The position numbers and the translations under genes were made by a program. A stretch of DNA of 64,000 nucleotides from Anthopleura xanthogrammica. Taxonomy: Eukaryota > Cnidaria > Anthozoa > Actiniaria > Actiniidae. Of the stretch, positions 1-11,520 are shown piece by piece. How positions within the stretch are numbered: the stretch's first letter is position 1; the number at the start of each line of letters is the position of its first letter. Below the pieces are notes generated by a model. The model had not been told where the DNA came from and did not search any database. It saw only the letters and a program-made list of their open reading frames with translations. The stretch spans positions 6,001,071-6,065,070 of the forward strand of contig OZ025209.1 of the NCBI GenBank assembly GCA_964019055.1. The letters run 5' to 3'.

Positions 1-1396
1 AGTTCCGATTCTATTTTGTTTTACATTGGCATACGATCTAGATTCATAATAAGTTGGTACTGCCTACATACACTAAATATACTTATTCTGTCACTCACAG
101 ACAGTTAACCATGTGATACTAAGTATGCATAGATGTGTTTAAAGAGTTCTTTCTCGGTTTTTCTGTAGCGTGGGATTTCCGGTTTCCTCCTCCGCCAAAA
201 TCAACAGGTCCAAATTCCGTCTGATCGAATGGAAACAAAATCTCTCCTGTGGAAATGCCAATTTATATTTTCAAATATATTTGACTGATTTGACTCGACA
301 ATACACTTAATACCTAAGAATGTTATGCCTGTATTCTTACGTTCAGGATGTGAATTCCTTTCCTGTTTCGTGCGCCGGTTGTGATATTTTTAACTGTCAG
401 ACGGAAAAAAGCCCATCCAACGTGTGGAAACCAGCCAACTTTGTTTCACTGAGTCCGTGAACTTGAGAAAGAGAAATTTAACTTGAGAATATATTTTAGA
501 GAAGAAAAGTTTGTTCAAATTCAGTTTCACTTCCAAATTTGGACAACTTTACCAAAACCTCCTCAGGGGGTGCGACAAGGCGTGTCCTAAGGGGGGTCGG
601 GTGTGGAAGCTGGGCGCTGGTCAAGAAAGTTCTTTTCTTCCGAAAGCTGAGTGTTCGTGGAAATGAGCCAAGTTATTCTAAATTGTAGTTTTTTCCCAGG
701 ACGTGGTCGAATTGATATCTTCGAAATAGTTAGTGGTTTTCTCGACTCCTGTGGTTTTTTTTATTGGATAAACCAAAGGAATTAGGGAAATTTTTCACCT
801 TTTCCAAATTTACTTGAGAATATGTGTGAGTCATGGCTTAATCTTGCGAGCTTTCGTTTTCTGTATAGTTAATGTCAATCATTATGTTATGGCTGACTGG
901 TTTTTGAGCTGTGATCTGTTGTATGAATATCTACCATTGAAGCTCATCTGTAAACTATACACTATCTTCTCGAGTTATTTACCTTGTTTTTTCCCAATGC
1001 TAATGTCAAGGTCGAACAAAATCTTTATTAAAGATAACCTATTCCCCCCAAGACAAACTCTCTCATTATTCGACTGACCCCTCCCCCCTTGAGAGGTGTT
1101 TTGCTTAGCGACCCCACCAGATATAGATATTTCTCCAGAGCATAATGTTTTTATAATAACAATAGACGAGGCTAATGACGCATTTGAACAAGACAGTGAT
1201 CACTAATACATGTAGTACCAAGGGAATACACGAGTACTGTGCTCCACAAAACCAAGATTTACATATCTATTGGCCATTTTCAAGCCCGGCGCTTAACAAG
1301 TCTAAACTCGTAGACTTCAACCTGAAACAACTGCTGAAAACGTGGTGAAATTTTACTTTCGTATTTAGCTACGTGACTCTCAACTTCAAGGTGAAA
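1..1396. other. 5' flank without a recognised gene
   Basis: I see no exon with family similarity here. Positions about 150-240 resemble the body of the SINE found elsewhere in the window (a pyrimidine-rich stretch followed by a Lys-codon-like AAAATCAAC stretch), so a decayed SINE fragment is likely. The last few hundred bases must hold the promoter of the small secreted protein gene at 1397, but no TATA box or other element stands out. Confidence 0.4.
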
Positions 1397-2474
1397 ATGA
1401 AGGCTTTTTTATCGACTGTTGTAGTGGTTTTACTCCTGGCCATTATCTCTGATGCTCGCAGAAAAGGTACGAAAAAATTCTTGTGGTTTTATCGACTATA
1501 TCTCTCTCTTTTTCACCTGAGTTTATTGCTAGTTAGGTTTTTTATCATGTTAGGTTCTGGTCGTGAAATTAAGACTCACTCATTAGGCATGGATTTTGAA
1601 TGATCAAGTACTTGAATTGATGAACCGAATATAAACCTTCAATAGTTTTCAGTTCACAGATAAACTAAATCATCAGAATTATTACAAAGAAGCATATTTC
1701 TAAGCCTAAAGCAATTGTGGACTGCTTTTGATGAAAGAGTGTAGCTTAATGACGGCTTACTTTATTAGATATTCTCTTTTTATGCTATGACCTTTGGAAT
1801 ATTTTTATATTGTTCATTTACGGTAATCAACCAACTCGTATGATTTACTTATTAAAATTCAATCATAACATTCCAACGTGCTCGATAGTGAAAACAGATT
1901 ATTTTAATCAGTTTCGATAATTATTTTCACTTGGAAAGTGCAACTACACTCAAGTGGGTTTTTAACATAATTCGCTTAAAATAGCTCCCTTTTCGCTGTT
2001 GTATCACAGTATGTATAAGAAGTGTTTTGCTTCACAGGTCCGAAAAGACAAAACATTTTGGCGACAAAATTGAAGGTCCTCAAGGCATCTCTTCCGGTGA
2101 CTTCGGAGCCTTCGCGCAATGGCACTGAAGCGGCGGTGTCAACCAGAATCCCTCAAACTATTCCTACAGTAAAAGTGAAATATATCAAAACTGCTGCCCC
2201 GACCAAACGCATTCTACGCACCCCTAACTTCACATATGTCGAGCGTAAGTGCTGTAAGTTGGGATTTCGAGGCGGGAGAAAGGGTTTCAGCTGTGACTGG
2301 GATCGCTACACTGCTTTCCGCTACACCAACATGGAACATCGAATGAAGATGAAGTTCTTCGGACGAAAACCTTCCAAGAGAACCCAGCGCTTCGTCAAAC
2401 ATGTCGTGAATTTCTGTGTTAAGACTGGCTTGAAAAGTCTGTTCCACAAGTGCTGCAGAAGTGCTATTGGATAA
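1397..2474 (+). CDS. Small basic six-cysteine secreted protein, anaphylatoxin-like spacing
   Basis: Two coding exons, 1397-1466 and 2038-2474, join in phase 1 (AAA G | GT CCG) to give 168 aa. The donor (AAAG|GTACG) and the acceptor (TTCACAG|G) are canonical. Residues 1-19 are a classic signal peptide (MKAFLSTVVVVLLLAIISDA) followed at once by RRK. A Ser/Thr-rich segment of about 60 residues ends in a TKR site. The C-terminal ~80 residues are strongly Lys/Arg-rich and hold six cysteines as CC-x13-C...C-x11-CC. The first half, CCKLGFRGGRKGFSCD, fits the start of the anaphylatoxin (C3a-like) signature CC-x2-G-x8-S-C-D. The second half has a much longer loop and wider final spacing. I do not recognise an orthologue. 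An extracellular cationic peptide (host defence, matrix or neuropeptide-like) is an inference only. The start was chosen because it alone gives an uninterrupted signal peptide. Confidence 0.75.
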
Positions 2475-3130
2475 GCGATCCAATACGCGGTCCTTTGGTC
2501 GACACATTTCGACTTTTATACATATGTACAAATCTAGTGCCTTTGAGCAACAACTACAGACTTGAACTGGTAAAATTTTTATTGGTTAAACTTATTTTGT
2601 CAACATACTCTGAAGTAAGAGTTAAAAGTTTTTAACAAACGGTATATACTCGGTAAATATTGTAAATAACGACATAAGGTTTACAAAGTAGAATCAGAAA
2701 TTTGTCTTGTCATTTAGTGAACCCTGTCAAATCCAATTTTAGAAAAATTTCTTAATTCGTTTAATAGCATTCAACCGTAAAACTTTATATAGATTGTTAT
2801 GAATTTTTTATATTCCTTAGAAAAAAAACGCCGATGTGTATTTCCCGTGTATCTTAATTAATTTGTTTGAAGATTGACCTAAAAACATATAACAAGCAAC
2901 TTGTTTTGATGTGATCTACCAACCGGAAGTCACAAGAGTGCTTTTGTAAATAGTGTATATACCAAATGACAGATTATATTACAATAACTACAACAATTTT
3001 TTTTTCAAGTTTTTCTTCTCTTACGTTTTTATCGTAGAGTAAAGGTTTTCTACACAATTAATAGTATTTACAGGCGTTTGTTTTAGGTAATGAAAATGTA
3101 ACTTGATGCTCAATAAACATTATGCTTTAC
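2475..3130 (+). other. Probable 3' UTR of the small secreted protein gene
   Basis: AT-rich, no ORF of note. It ends near a canonical AATAAA, so the mature transcript probably extends to about 3135. Confidence 0.5.
3112..3117 (+). promoter_or_regulatory. Polyadenylation signal AATAAA
   Basis: AATAAA lies 640 bp after the stop codon of the secreted cysteine-rich protein and is followed by a T-rich stretch. It is the best candidate for that gene's poly(A) signal. Confidence 0.5.
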
Positions 3131-3557
3131 TTTTCAAAAGGTTGTGATTTTGACGTAAATTTAGATTGAATCACGCCCCCTTTCCCTTCGCTCTCTCTGC
3201 AAAAATAAAATAAAAAAGATTCAGTTTTAGCAATTGATTATTAAAACTTATGGTTAAAACAAAAACTTAGAATTAGAATTTTTTGGTCCTGCACAAAAGA
3301 CCCTTTGTTGTCCCGTGATAGATGAGTGAACCAGATAACATACCTACAAATGGATTTCTGCTGTCTGCCATTGTTTAGCTTAACAATGAACAAAGCCAAC
3401 ATGCAAATGAACGTCAGATTCTTTTGTTTTGATTGCTAAGTACACTATAATGTAATGGATTTAAGGGGTGTAACTTGATAGATAATGGCTAATAACCAGA
3501 TTGGGATCACATCTGATAACCAGCTAGCCAAAACATTTCGCTTTCTCAATCACAAAT

Positions 3558-3794
3558 ATACAGTCATTGTCAAAAAATAGATGGCCTATGAAAAAAGACC
3601 AAGAACAAAAGAAATGTCACCTAAATGCTCGATACCAGCAATCATTGTATACGTAGAGTTCATAAATATTACAAATTATAAAGTTTAAAACGAGAATTTA
3701 TATCGCTTAAAATGAATAAACAAATCATCACGTGATACTTCTTTTGGTCTTCAAGTCTTTTTTCATGAGACAACCTTTTTGACAATGACTGTAA
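3558..3794. mobile_element. MITE-like foldback element
   Basis: The ends are inverted: ACAGTCATTGTCAAAAA at the left and TTTTTGACAATGACTGT at the right. The match continues inward with mismatches (ATGAAAAAAGAC on both arms). Length is about 237 bp with no coding capacity. The superfamily is unknown. Confidence 0.65.
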
Positions 3795-4089
3795 ATGCAA
3801 GAAATATGTCGATGGCAACGATTATCGTTTTCCTCTTGGCAGGATACCAGTATTTTCGGCTTTGTGTACTATTTTTAGTGTTTTAGTTGTTAGCTTGCTG
3901 TTTTGTTTATTACTATGGGCACAATAGCACAACCAAATCATGTGATACGCCTACGTTTGTGGCTTTCCACTTATTTTATCCCGTAGTGTAGCCTGCGTGC
4001 AGCCCGCCTTTAGTCGGGCCTTTAGTATGGCAAGCCAGCTGAACAAGAGTGTAGTGAACAAACAGTGTAGTGAACAAACAGCTGAACAA

Positions 4090-4500
4090 AAGTGTAGTGA
4101 GATCGAAATCACATTTAGAGAATAAAAAATCACTATACGAGAACAGAAATCACTATACGAGAACAGAAATCACTATACGAGAACAGAAATCACTATACGA
4201 GAACAGAAATCACTATACGAGAACAGAAATCACTAAACGAGAATAAAAAAATGACTATAAGAGAATAAAAAAAATGACTATACGAGGAAAAGAAATCACT
4301 ATGTGAGATTATTGATTAGAAGATGAGATTATCGATTAGAAAATGAGATTACCGATTAGAATATGAGATTATCGATTAGAATATGAGATTATCGATTGGA
4401 AGACGAGATTATCGATTAGAATATGAGATTATCGATTGGAAGATGAGATTATCGATTGGAAGACGAGATTATCGATTGGAAGACAAGATTATAGATCATC
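4090..4500. repeat. Two abutting ~20-bp minisatellites
   Basis: From about 4090 to 4305 the unit is GAGAACAGAAATCACTATAC, repeated about ten times and decaying at the right. From about 4305 to 4500 a different 20-mer, GAGATTATCGATTAGAATAT and variants, is repeated about nine times. The two arrays have the same period but unrelated sequence and share the word GAGA at their junction. There is no coding potential. Confidence 0.85.
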
Positions 4501-5890
4501 AATCCCAATATGATAGCTTTAGCCCTGTTTAAGTAAGGTTAACCTGGGTTACACACAATATAATTGCACACATGTAGGCTATAGAGCGTAGTATGATCGG
4601 GGGGCGTACAGGGGGAGTAAAGTTTGACCCAGGGGGAGGGGTTTCGTTTATCCTATCAGCTCCCTTACGCGTGTGCAGCCTTTATAATCAATCCCCTTTC
4701 CTCCCCCAGAATTGTACACACGTAGGCTAGAAAAACTATCTCGGAACCATCAAATTTACTAATGATGCCCCATGAACAGACTGCCTAAGATAGGAGCAAG
4801 GGGGGGGGGGGGACCCCATAGCCACCCTTTCAATCTGATCATAAATACAATCTTTAAATAGAAAAGAAGTGCGGCGGGGAGGTGGTAGGCATCGCACACA
4901 ATTCCCAATCAATTCAAGGTCATGACCACGTTTGAGTCTGTGGACGGCTACAGGTAATTCTGGCGGCCATTTAAAATAAATACTGTATCCAGGCCAACTA
5001 CGTCGATATGATCAAGTTTATTTGCTGGCCAAGACTATTTAGATTTATTCATTTTTAAAAGATCCGCCAAAGAAAAAAGAATTTTAGTACCCAGTTTCCA
5101 CGCGGCCATTTTTTTTCCGCCTCGCGTCTCTTTTCGGATTTAAATAACCGGCCATTTATAAAAAGCCTGGTATCAAAAACCTCGGTTTCTATGGAAACGG
5201 AGGCTTGGCTACAATAGCTTTTAAAATGGCTGCAAAATTAGCTGTGGTTTACTGAGAAAACGCTCGTAAAAGTTGGCAGCTTCTCGGTATTTGCGCAAAA
5301 TCATGGCATGCAAGTTACCCCAAAATATCGACTGTTGGACGTTTGTGAATACAAAAGCAAGATGTGCATTTCAAAGAGCAATATAAACAGAGGAAAATCC
5401 CGATGTACAATTTTTTTCTATGGACAATGGAGAGACACAAGGAGACGATTTACTGCTTACTCTGGCATATTATAAACAATGAGTGGCCATTTTTACCACG
5501 AATTCACCTGAAAAATATCGCACGATAGACATTTATTGTGGAGAAGGCAAATGTAAGTAAACAAACTTTGACTAATAAATCTTTTATTTGCCGATGTACA
5601 AATTTTTCTTGAGTGTTTATATTTTAAGACATGAAGTGTGTATGAATCTAAGAACTTTAACGAATCTAGAAAATTAGCATCGCGTTTACAATTAGCTCAT
5701 ACAATTTATTTTCCAATCTGGATTAGAATGCTGTACGGTATGTTCTATTTACAATACATTTTCCCTAAATATTTTGAATCATCATGGGTCTTCTGTACTC
5801 TACGAGGGAATGAAATCATTTTCTGAGTAAAACTGCAGTGTTCGATTGCTTAAAAATAACTCTAGCTTGCTATATAAACGAAAGACATTT
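4500..5890. other. Intergenic, no recognised gene
   Basis: Contains a poly(G) tract at about 4801-4814 next to AGGAGCAAG, and otherwise unique-looking AT-rich DNA. The open frames here are short and show no family similarity or splice-flanked exon structure. Confidence 0.4.
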
Positions 5891-5893
5891 TCA

Positions 5894-6192
5894 GACAGTA
5901 AAAATCGAAATGTGTTGATACACTGCCCCTATAATGCTCCCAAAATTGGCTGTGTGAAATGACTGATGTGGACTGTACGCTCCCCCTCCCCTCCCCTTGC
6001 AATGTTGTCTAAATGGCCAAAGTTGGGTACCGTGAGCTAGCCACATTCTCAAGGAACAACATTGAATTGGGGAGGGGGGGGGGGGGGATTTAGTTTATAT
6101 ACGATTTTTAAAGCGCTTTTTCTTACACTGCATGCTTAATTTTTCCAACATTATGAGGTAGTGTATCAACACTTTTGATTTTTACTGTAGTT
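5894..6192. mobile_element. MITE-like element with internal poly(G)
   Basis: The left arm (ACAGTAAAAATCGAAATG then GTTGATACACTGCC) is inverted at the right end (GGTAGTGTATCAACAC then GATTTTTACTGT). A C-rich stretch near 5980 and a G tract at 6070-6084 are placed almost symmetrically inside. The layout (about 300 bp, C-rich left, poly(G) right) is shared with the element at 58347-58623, though the terminal repeats differ. Confidence 0.65.
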
Positions 6193-7490
6193 ACCAGAAA
6201 CACTGATGATCTCGTGCGTCACGGTGATGTGGTCGTAAAGTAAGCTATCAACAAACAAAGGCTCTGGGATAGTTGTTCGTTCTACCAAGTGTTTCTCATC
6301 AGGGGTTACATCTGTAAGACACAAGGTAAAGGTCAGTGTTCAACTTACACGTTTCAAAACTTCTAGCGCTAAAAGCTTAGCCCTAAGTATAACGAAACGA
6401 CCGGGGACACACCACGTTGACCTGATGGTATGGTTTTAGGTATGAAGATCCCATCTAGGGAACCTTTTAAAGTTTATTGACCTGTGTATGTTTTGCGTAG
6501 AGAAAATATGTATAGGTCTGTAGAGTGTGTGATAAATTATTAAAACTGACATAAATAGTTTTCACCGCGCATTTTGTCCCCGGGGATTTCTAGTAGGGCT
6601 TTCACTGGCTTTCACAGACAGCAAACAGGTAAAACGTTTCGGTACAATACAATACAACTAGTCATACTTATCAGTAATGGAATTGGCACCTAACGTTTGT
6701 TTTTTAAAAAATCTAAACATGCCAATGAAGTGATGAGATTTAAAATCAGATAATTTTTTAGAAGATTTAGATAATTTTTAGAAGTCGAACGAAAAACCTA
6801 TTGGATTCAGTGTGCAGCAGCCAATTCGTCGCGCCACATAATTACTCACAACTCACAACGAAACTATGTACACTTCTTTATATGGAGGGTAAACCAGTCA
6901 AACCTGTTTAGAACAAAAGAAATGACGCACTTCCGTAACAAACTCAAAACTCCCGAAACTCCTCTGTTAAGCAAACTTCGTTGGCAATAAGGCTATTAGT
7001 CGAGGTCGTTCGATTTCCTATACAAATTAATTATCATATTTTGTAAATAATTATTGTATAGCTACAATTCTGGGTACAAATAAATTGTTGTGGTTGTTGT
7101 TGTAGTATGTCGCCACACAGGCAACAGGTGTTTTCAATGCTAATTTAAAATCCAAAGTCATAAACAGAGGCAACTATTTACAATCAATAAGTCAATAATG
7201 AAAAAAGCTAATATCAAAGAAAGAAGTGAAACAAAGAACATATCATAGCCTAATCACAGGGAGCCCAATTTAGATAAAAGTAAAAGGTGAAAATAAAATG
7301 GGAAACAAAATCGGATTTTATCAGCCGGCCGTCATCTTGTAATCGTAGTAATAGCCAATGTGCGCGAGCTCGCGCTGGCCAAAATCGTGCGCAATACAAA
7401 ACTACGGGATTACCTTAATAATTTTTTTTATTCCAGGTCAAAATAATGTCCTCTATAATACGAACGAGCAAAACAATCAGTAAAAAATGC
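6193..7490. other. Intergenic, nothing recognised
   Basis: No exon, RNA gene or clear repeat array. Short polypurine and AT-rich stretches only. Confidence 0.35.
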
Positions 7491-7496
7491 ACTAGA

Positions 7497-7642
7497 ACAT
7501 TTTTTTGGTTGTAAATCCATGTCCAAGTAACAATAGAACGACAATAGAAGACAATACAATACATAGAATATAGAACAATACACTACAATACAATACAGGT
7601 ATTGTATTCCACTTGGACATGGATTTATAACCATTTTTTTCG
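7497..7642. mobile_element. Foldback MITE, ~145 bp
   Basis: TTGGTTGTAAATCCATGTCC at the left is inverted as GGACATGGATTTATAACCA at the right. The centre is filled with AATAC/AATAG tandem words. Non-coding. Confidence 0.6.
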
Positions 7643-7717
7643 CGCGCGCCTTTGTTTTCCTATATAATTCCCCTATGGTATCCTATGTGTGGATTTGGGT
7701 CGATGTAATTTAACTTA

Positions 7718-7890
7718 TATAAGCAAATTCACAGTTTAAGAATTGTTATTACTGCATGCGATTTTATCCCGAATTTCTCACCTTTTGTTTAAACCTTCTT
7801 TTGTTTTTAATTTAACAAAAGACGGTGAGAAATTCGGGTTAAAATCGCATGCGCACTGATAACGATTCTTAAGCTGCGAATTGGCTTATT
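7718..7890. mobile_element. Foldback MITE family A, copy 1
   Basis: Both arms contain GCATGCGATTTTA followed by CCGAATTTCTCACC, in inverted orientation, around a loop of TTTTGTTTAAACC-type sequence. The same element occurs at 9491-9667 and 41871-42047. This copy is the most diverged of the three. Confidence 0.75.
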
Positions 7891-8184
7891 GATTGGTATC
7901 TAAATTGTATCCTGTGGTCTACTAGACCTAATCCTAAGCTTGAAACTTCAAACTATTAATCCCAATCCTCAGTAAACAGTAAACAGTAACAGTAAACTAG
8001 ACAGAGATTGAACTGATAACAGCGTTAGCCAATCAGATTATCACGTTCTCACGCTCTTTTTACATCAATGTGCTATCTGATTGGCTGGTTAAAAATACTG
8101 AACTAAATATTGCAATATGATTGGTTAATGATACTAGTTTATCGAAGTGGTCCCGGTTGGAGTATCCGCACATGCAGTAAGTGT

Positions 8185-9146
8185 GATATTAATATTGTCC
8201 TTTTCCTGAATCCAAGGTAATCTGGAGCGAGGCCATGTAGGCATTTGTAGACCATGGTAACGTCTCTAAGATGTAGCACATCTTTGAGAGGTAATCTTTC
8301 AAGCTCTTTAAGTGTTGATGAAATATGATCATACTTTCTTTTCCCAGATAATATTGTAGCCCGGGGGGGGGGGGGTACTCCCTATAATGGACTATATGGG
8401 GATGCTCCGCCCGACTGAAAGGGGTACTTTTTTCAGGCCGCACGTATAGCAAAGGGGTGGACATTTGTGAGTTTTGGTATAATAAGGGGTAGATTTTCTT
8501 CAAAGGTATATGAAAGGGATTCCTTTTCAGGCAAAAAGGTATAAAAAAGGGGTACCTTTTTGCTGGAATTTGGTGTAGAAAAGGGTAAGGGGTGAGAGTC
8601 CGGGCAGAGCATTCCCGTATGAAACGACCCGAAGTACCCCCTGGGTATTCTAGCGGCAAAGTTTTGTGATAGCTGCAACTTGTGTATGTTCTGTTGTATT
8701 GTTCCCGACCACAATCTGTTGATTTGACACAACTTGCCTAACAATGAAGATGATAAGTAATCTATATGATCATTAAACGATAGGTTTCTGTCAAGTATAA
8801 CTCCCAAATCTTTACAGGAGGGCGATGGAGATCATTCTTTACCAAGGAAGGGGATGGTGATGTCATTCAACCTTCCGACTAGTTTTCTTGTGTCAAAAAG
8901 CATAAACTTTGTCTTGTGGGGATTGACGAGCAACTGATTGGCACAGCACCACTTCGCTATTCTGTTGAGATCTTGAACAATGAGATTTAGAGCGCTAACT
9001 TTATATTTGGTTGCAAGCGACAGGAAAAGCTTTGTGTCGTCGACATAGGACTCTACTGAGCAATTTGTGATGACATCAGGCAAGTCGTTCATGTATAGAC
9101 TGAATAGCACGGGCCCTAAAATAGAAACCTGTGGGACGCCATGAAA
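8185..9146 (-). pseudogene. LINE reverse-transcriptase remnant
   Basis: Read on the minus strand, 9146-8820 encodes the RT core of a non-LTR retrotransposon: GVPQ.SILGP then LFSLYMNDLPDVI, the catalytic YVDDTK motif, and a WCCANQLLVNPHKTK segment. It continues as LGVILDRNLSFNDHI to about 8650, is interrupted by an unrelated insert (about 8362-8648), and resumes at 8350-8190 with a SSTLKELERLPLKD-type segment. Frameshifts and the insertion make it dead. An upstream piece of the same domain appears at 12239-12360. CR1/L2-like affinity is likely but not proven. Confidence 0.8.
8355..8650. mobile_element. Insertion inside the LINE remnant, with poly(G)
   Basis: The LINE reading on the minus strand stops after QNFAAR and resumes beyond this segment, so the block is an insert. 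Similar 9-mers flank it (TATTGTAGC at the left, TATTCTAGC at the right), consistent with a target-site duplication. It begins with a poly(G) run (8361-8372) and has repeated GGGGTA words. Non-coding; its long open frame is incidental. Confidence 0.55.
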
Positions 9147-9169
9147 TTAAATTAATTTTCTTAAATTAT

Positions 9170-9438
9170 TTGTGTATATTTTAAAAATTGTATCATTTTG
9201 GGTGGTTTTTGATCAGAAAGCATGGGGTATAGCCCATGGTTTTGATGGATTATCACCCTTTTTCACACTTTCAGTTCCTCCAATCCATCTCGTGTACATT
9301 TCAAAAATAGTATCATTTTGGGTGGTTTTTGATGAAAAAGAATGGGGTATAGCCCATGTTTCTGATGGATTGTGACCCTTTTTCACACCTTTCTTCATCC
9401 ATTCTATCGCGTGTATATTTTGAAAATTGTATCATTTT
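9170..9438 (-). repeat. Dispersed copy of the ~120-bp satellite
   Basis: Two units about 120 bp apart, each with GTATCATTTTGGGTGGTTTTTG-like and GGGGTATAGCCCATG words. These are the reverse complement of the array at 21480-23330. The second unit is cut by the left end of the element that starts near 9439. Confidence 0.8.
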
Positions 9439-9490
9439 GGGCTAGTGATAAAACCCGAATAGTCGCGAATACCGGTAAATACTAAATACC

Positions 9491-9667
9491 AATAAGCCAG
9501 TTCACAGTTTAAGAATCGTTTTCACCACGCATGCGATTTTATCCCGAATTTCTAACCTTCTTTTGTTTAAACCTTCTTTTGTTTTTAATTAAACAAAAGA
9601 AGGTGAGAAATTCGGGATAAAATCGCATGCGCACTGAAAACGATTCTTAAACTGTGAACTGGCTTAT
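9491..9667. mobile_element. Foldback MITE family A, copy 2
   Basis: Near-perfect inverted repeat starting AATAAGCCAGTTCACAGTTT and ending with its complement. The arms are about 80 nt, with AAACAAAAGAAGG words in the loop. It is nested in the composite element. Confidence 0.8.
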
Positions 9668-9668
9668 A

Positions 9669-9945
9669 CACTGCACGCATCAAGCATTCCGAGCCACTGC
9701 TCTAAGCGCATGCTCAGGGGATTAAAAAGTGAGATAATATTTTGTAAAACATGTTATATTTTAGTTGTATTTTTCTTGTCAAACACAATTTTCATTAAAT
9801 ATTCAAGATCATGTACCGTTAAGCGAATTTTGAGTCAAATATACCAAACAATTGCATGTTTTACAAAATATTATCCTACTTTTTAATGCCCTGAGCATGC
9901 GCTTAGAGCAGTACCGCGGAATGCTTGATGCGTGTATACAGAGTT
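9669..9945. mobile_element. Long inverted-repeat MITE
   Basis: The left arm (CACTGCACGCATCAAGCATTCC, GCTCTAAGCGCATGCTCAGG, ATATTTTGTAAAACATG) is repeated inverted at 9855-9945. The spacer is AT-rich and unrelated. No coding capacity. Confidence 0.7.
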
Positions 9946-10460
9946 GAGTAACATTTCTTGCTATTGTTAGTACCACAAGGAGTTGCAGAGGCCTCGGATT
10001 TGTATACCTATCTAGTAAAGTTCTTTTGAATATAATGTAATTCATACTAGTTATACAATGGTTTCTCATGGCATACCGTGGAATATCCCACGAGTCACTT
10101 GTAGTTTCTAGTATACACGCGAGCCTTTAGGCGAGTGTGTATACAAAGAAAATACAAGTGATGAGTAGGATATCCACTGTATGCCACAAGAAACCATTGT
10201 ATAACCGTTTTATCCCACACCATAGAAAATACAAATACGTAGATTCAACGCGCATTGCATGTTGGGAAGGAAGAGTGGAATACCGACGAATATACAACGG
10301 CTTTCCTGCTTTCTGATTGGCTGTATTTTCTATGGTGTGGGATAAATATTAATATGAATACATATACCATAAAATGTAAAACAGAGGTTGATTCGTGAAC
10401 ATAATAAAATATACATGTTCGATATAAAACTGTCTGGCTGTCACATAAAACTATTTGTAT
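9946..10460. repeat. Split copy of the 13.5-kb palindromic repeat
   Basis: Positions 9950-10035 match 13505-13600 (TTGCTATTGTTAGTACCAC and following). Positions 10360-10455 match 13650-13740 (GTTGATTCGTGAACATAATA and following). The segment between them (about 10055-10345) is a different MITE, so this repeat was split by insertion. Confidence 0.65.
10210..10345. mobile_element. Short TIR MITE
   Basis: Terminal inverted repeats TTATCCCACACCATAGAAAA and TTTTCTATGGTGTGGGATAA flank about 90 bp. Related sequence (ATCCCACACCATTGAAAATA) recurs at 52499, again beside a GTGTATACTAGAAAATGCAA arm. Confidence 0.7.
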
Positions 10461-10867
10461 GATGACTGAGTGATTATTGCTACATAATAATAATAACAAT
10501 AAACTCTTTATTTAAAGAGGGTGAAAAAAAACTAATAAACTAGTGGCCCTCTATCTAAAACTATAAAATACATATACATTTAAAACTTAGAAAAGAATAA
10601 TAAAACAATAAAATGATATATATATATAATAATCATACTATAAGAACTAATAATTATTAAACTATAAAATGGTGTAATTCCTGCTGTTCCTTAAATAAAA
10701 TAAATAAATAAAAGCCACTTTAAACTATTGAAGAGCTTAACGCTAGAAGCCTGATTATTAGCATCACAAATTACTCTTGCTGCTCTCTTTTGCAGCATTC
10801 TCCTTATCACAACTGGACCAAATTGTGCTAACATAATGCATCACAGACTTTATCATGGTATTATTTA

Positions 10868-11190
10868 GCAGTTATTCGCCGAAGGCGAAGTGATTATCGA
10901 TGAATATTTACCGAGCGGCGAGTCTTCGAGCTGCGAAGACTCGCCGCTCGGTAAATATTCATCGATAATCACTGAGCCTGAGGTGAATAATTGTTTTAGT
11001 ATAAATAAAAAGGTGATTATTTCAAAAAAGAAAGAAGGAAACAACATTGAAAGTGAAAATATTTTATTTTTTAAAAGCGCGACAGCCATTTTGTCCGAAA
11101 AGGTGATTATCGGCTGATAATCCGAGATAGAAAACCAATCAGAGCGCGCGATTTTGTATAATCACCTTTGTATTTATACTAAAATACAAT
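10868..11190. mobile_element. MITE with an 85-bp near-perfect palindrome
   Basis: Positions 10889-10973 fold back almost perfectly around AGCTG (AGTGATTATCGATGAATATT ... complement). The same GATTAT/ATAATC word recurs at about 11100-11165, giving a larger element of about 320 bp. It yields open frames on both strands that are artefacts of the palindrome. Confidence 0.7.
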
Positions 11191-11214
11191 AACCTTTGCT
11201 CCATCGGTAGACAA

Positions 11215-11520
11215 GATCTTATTTTTTTCAATACCCAATTCGTTGTGACAGCTTTTTACAAAGTTTCTCTACATGAGAATTAAATGAAAGTTCAGAGTCA
11301 ATTTCTAGTCCCAATAGTTTAATACTAGGGATGAATTCAAGTTTAGTTCCTTTTACAGTTAAAGTCATCTCACCATCGATCTTTGAGGGAAGACGCTTGC
11401 CAGCGATGAGCATAGCCTTGGTTTTACTCTTGTTGATTGGTAACTTATTGGAGGCTGCCCATTCATCCATTTCAGCAATTGAAGCAGCCTTCATTATCTT
11501 TGATCAAAACATTGCTAATT
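11215..11520 (-). pseudogene. LINE reverse-transcriptase fragment
   Basis: The minus strand reads WAASNKLPINKSKTKAML then KLLGLEIDSELSFNSHVEKL, the segment just after the YxDD box in CR1/L2-type LINE proteins. Both ends are truncated. It lies inside the composite element. Confidence 0.7.

Noticed and set aside
4090..4500. CRISPR-like array
   Set aside because: Units are contiguous with no unique spacers, and the genome is eukaryotic.
5638..5826. 62-codon open frame
   Set aside because: No homology, no splice context, AT-rich and expected by chance.
8189..8807. Minus-strand open frames of 156 and 124 codons
   Set aside because: They run across the insertion inside a dead LINE; part reads as LINE RT, the rest is repeat.
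10865..11117. Open frames on both strands with matching peptides
   Set aside because: Mirror translation of a palindromic MITE.
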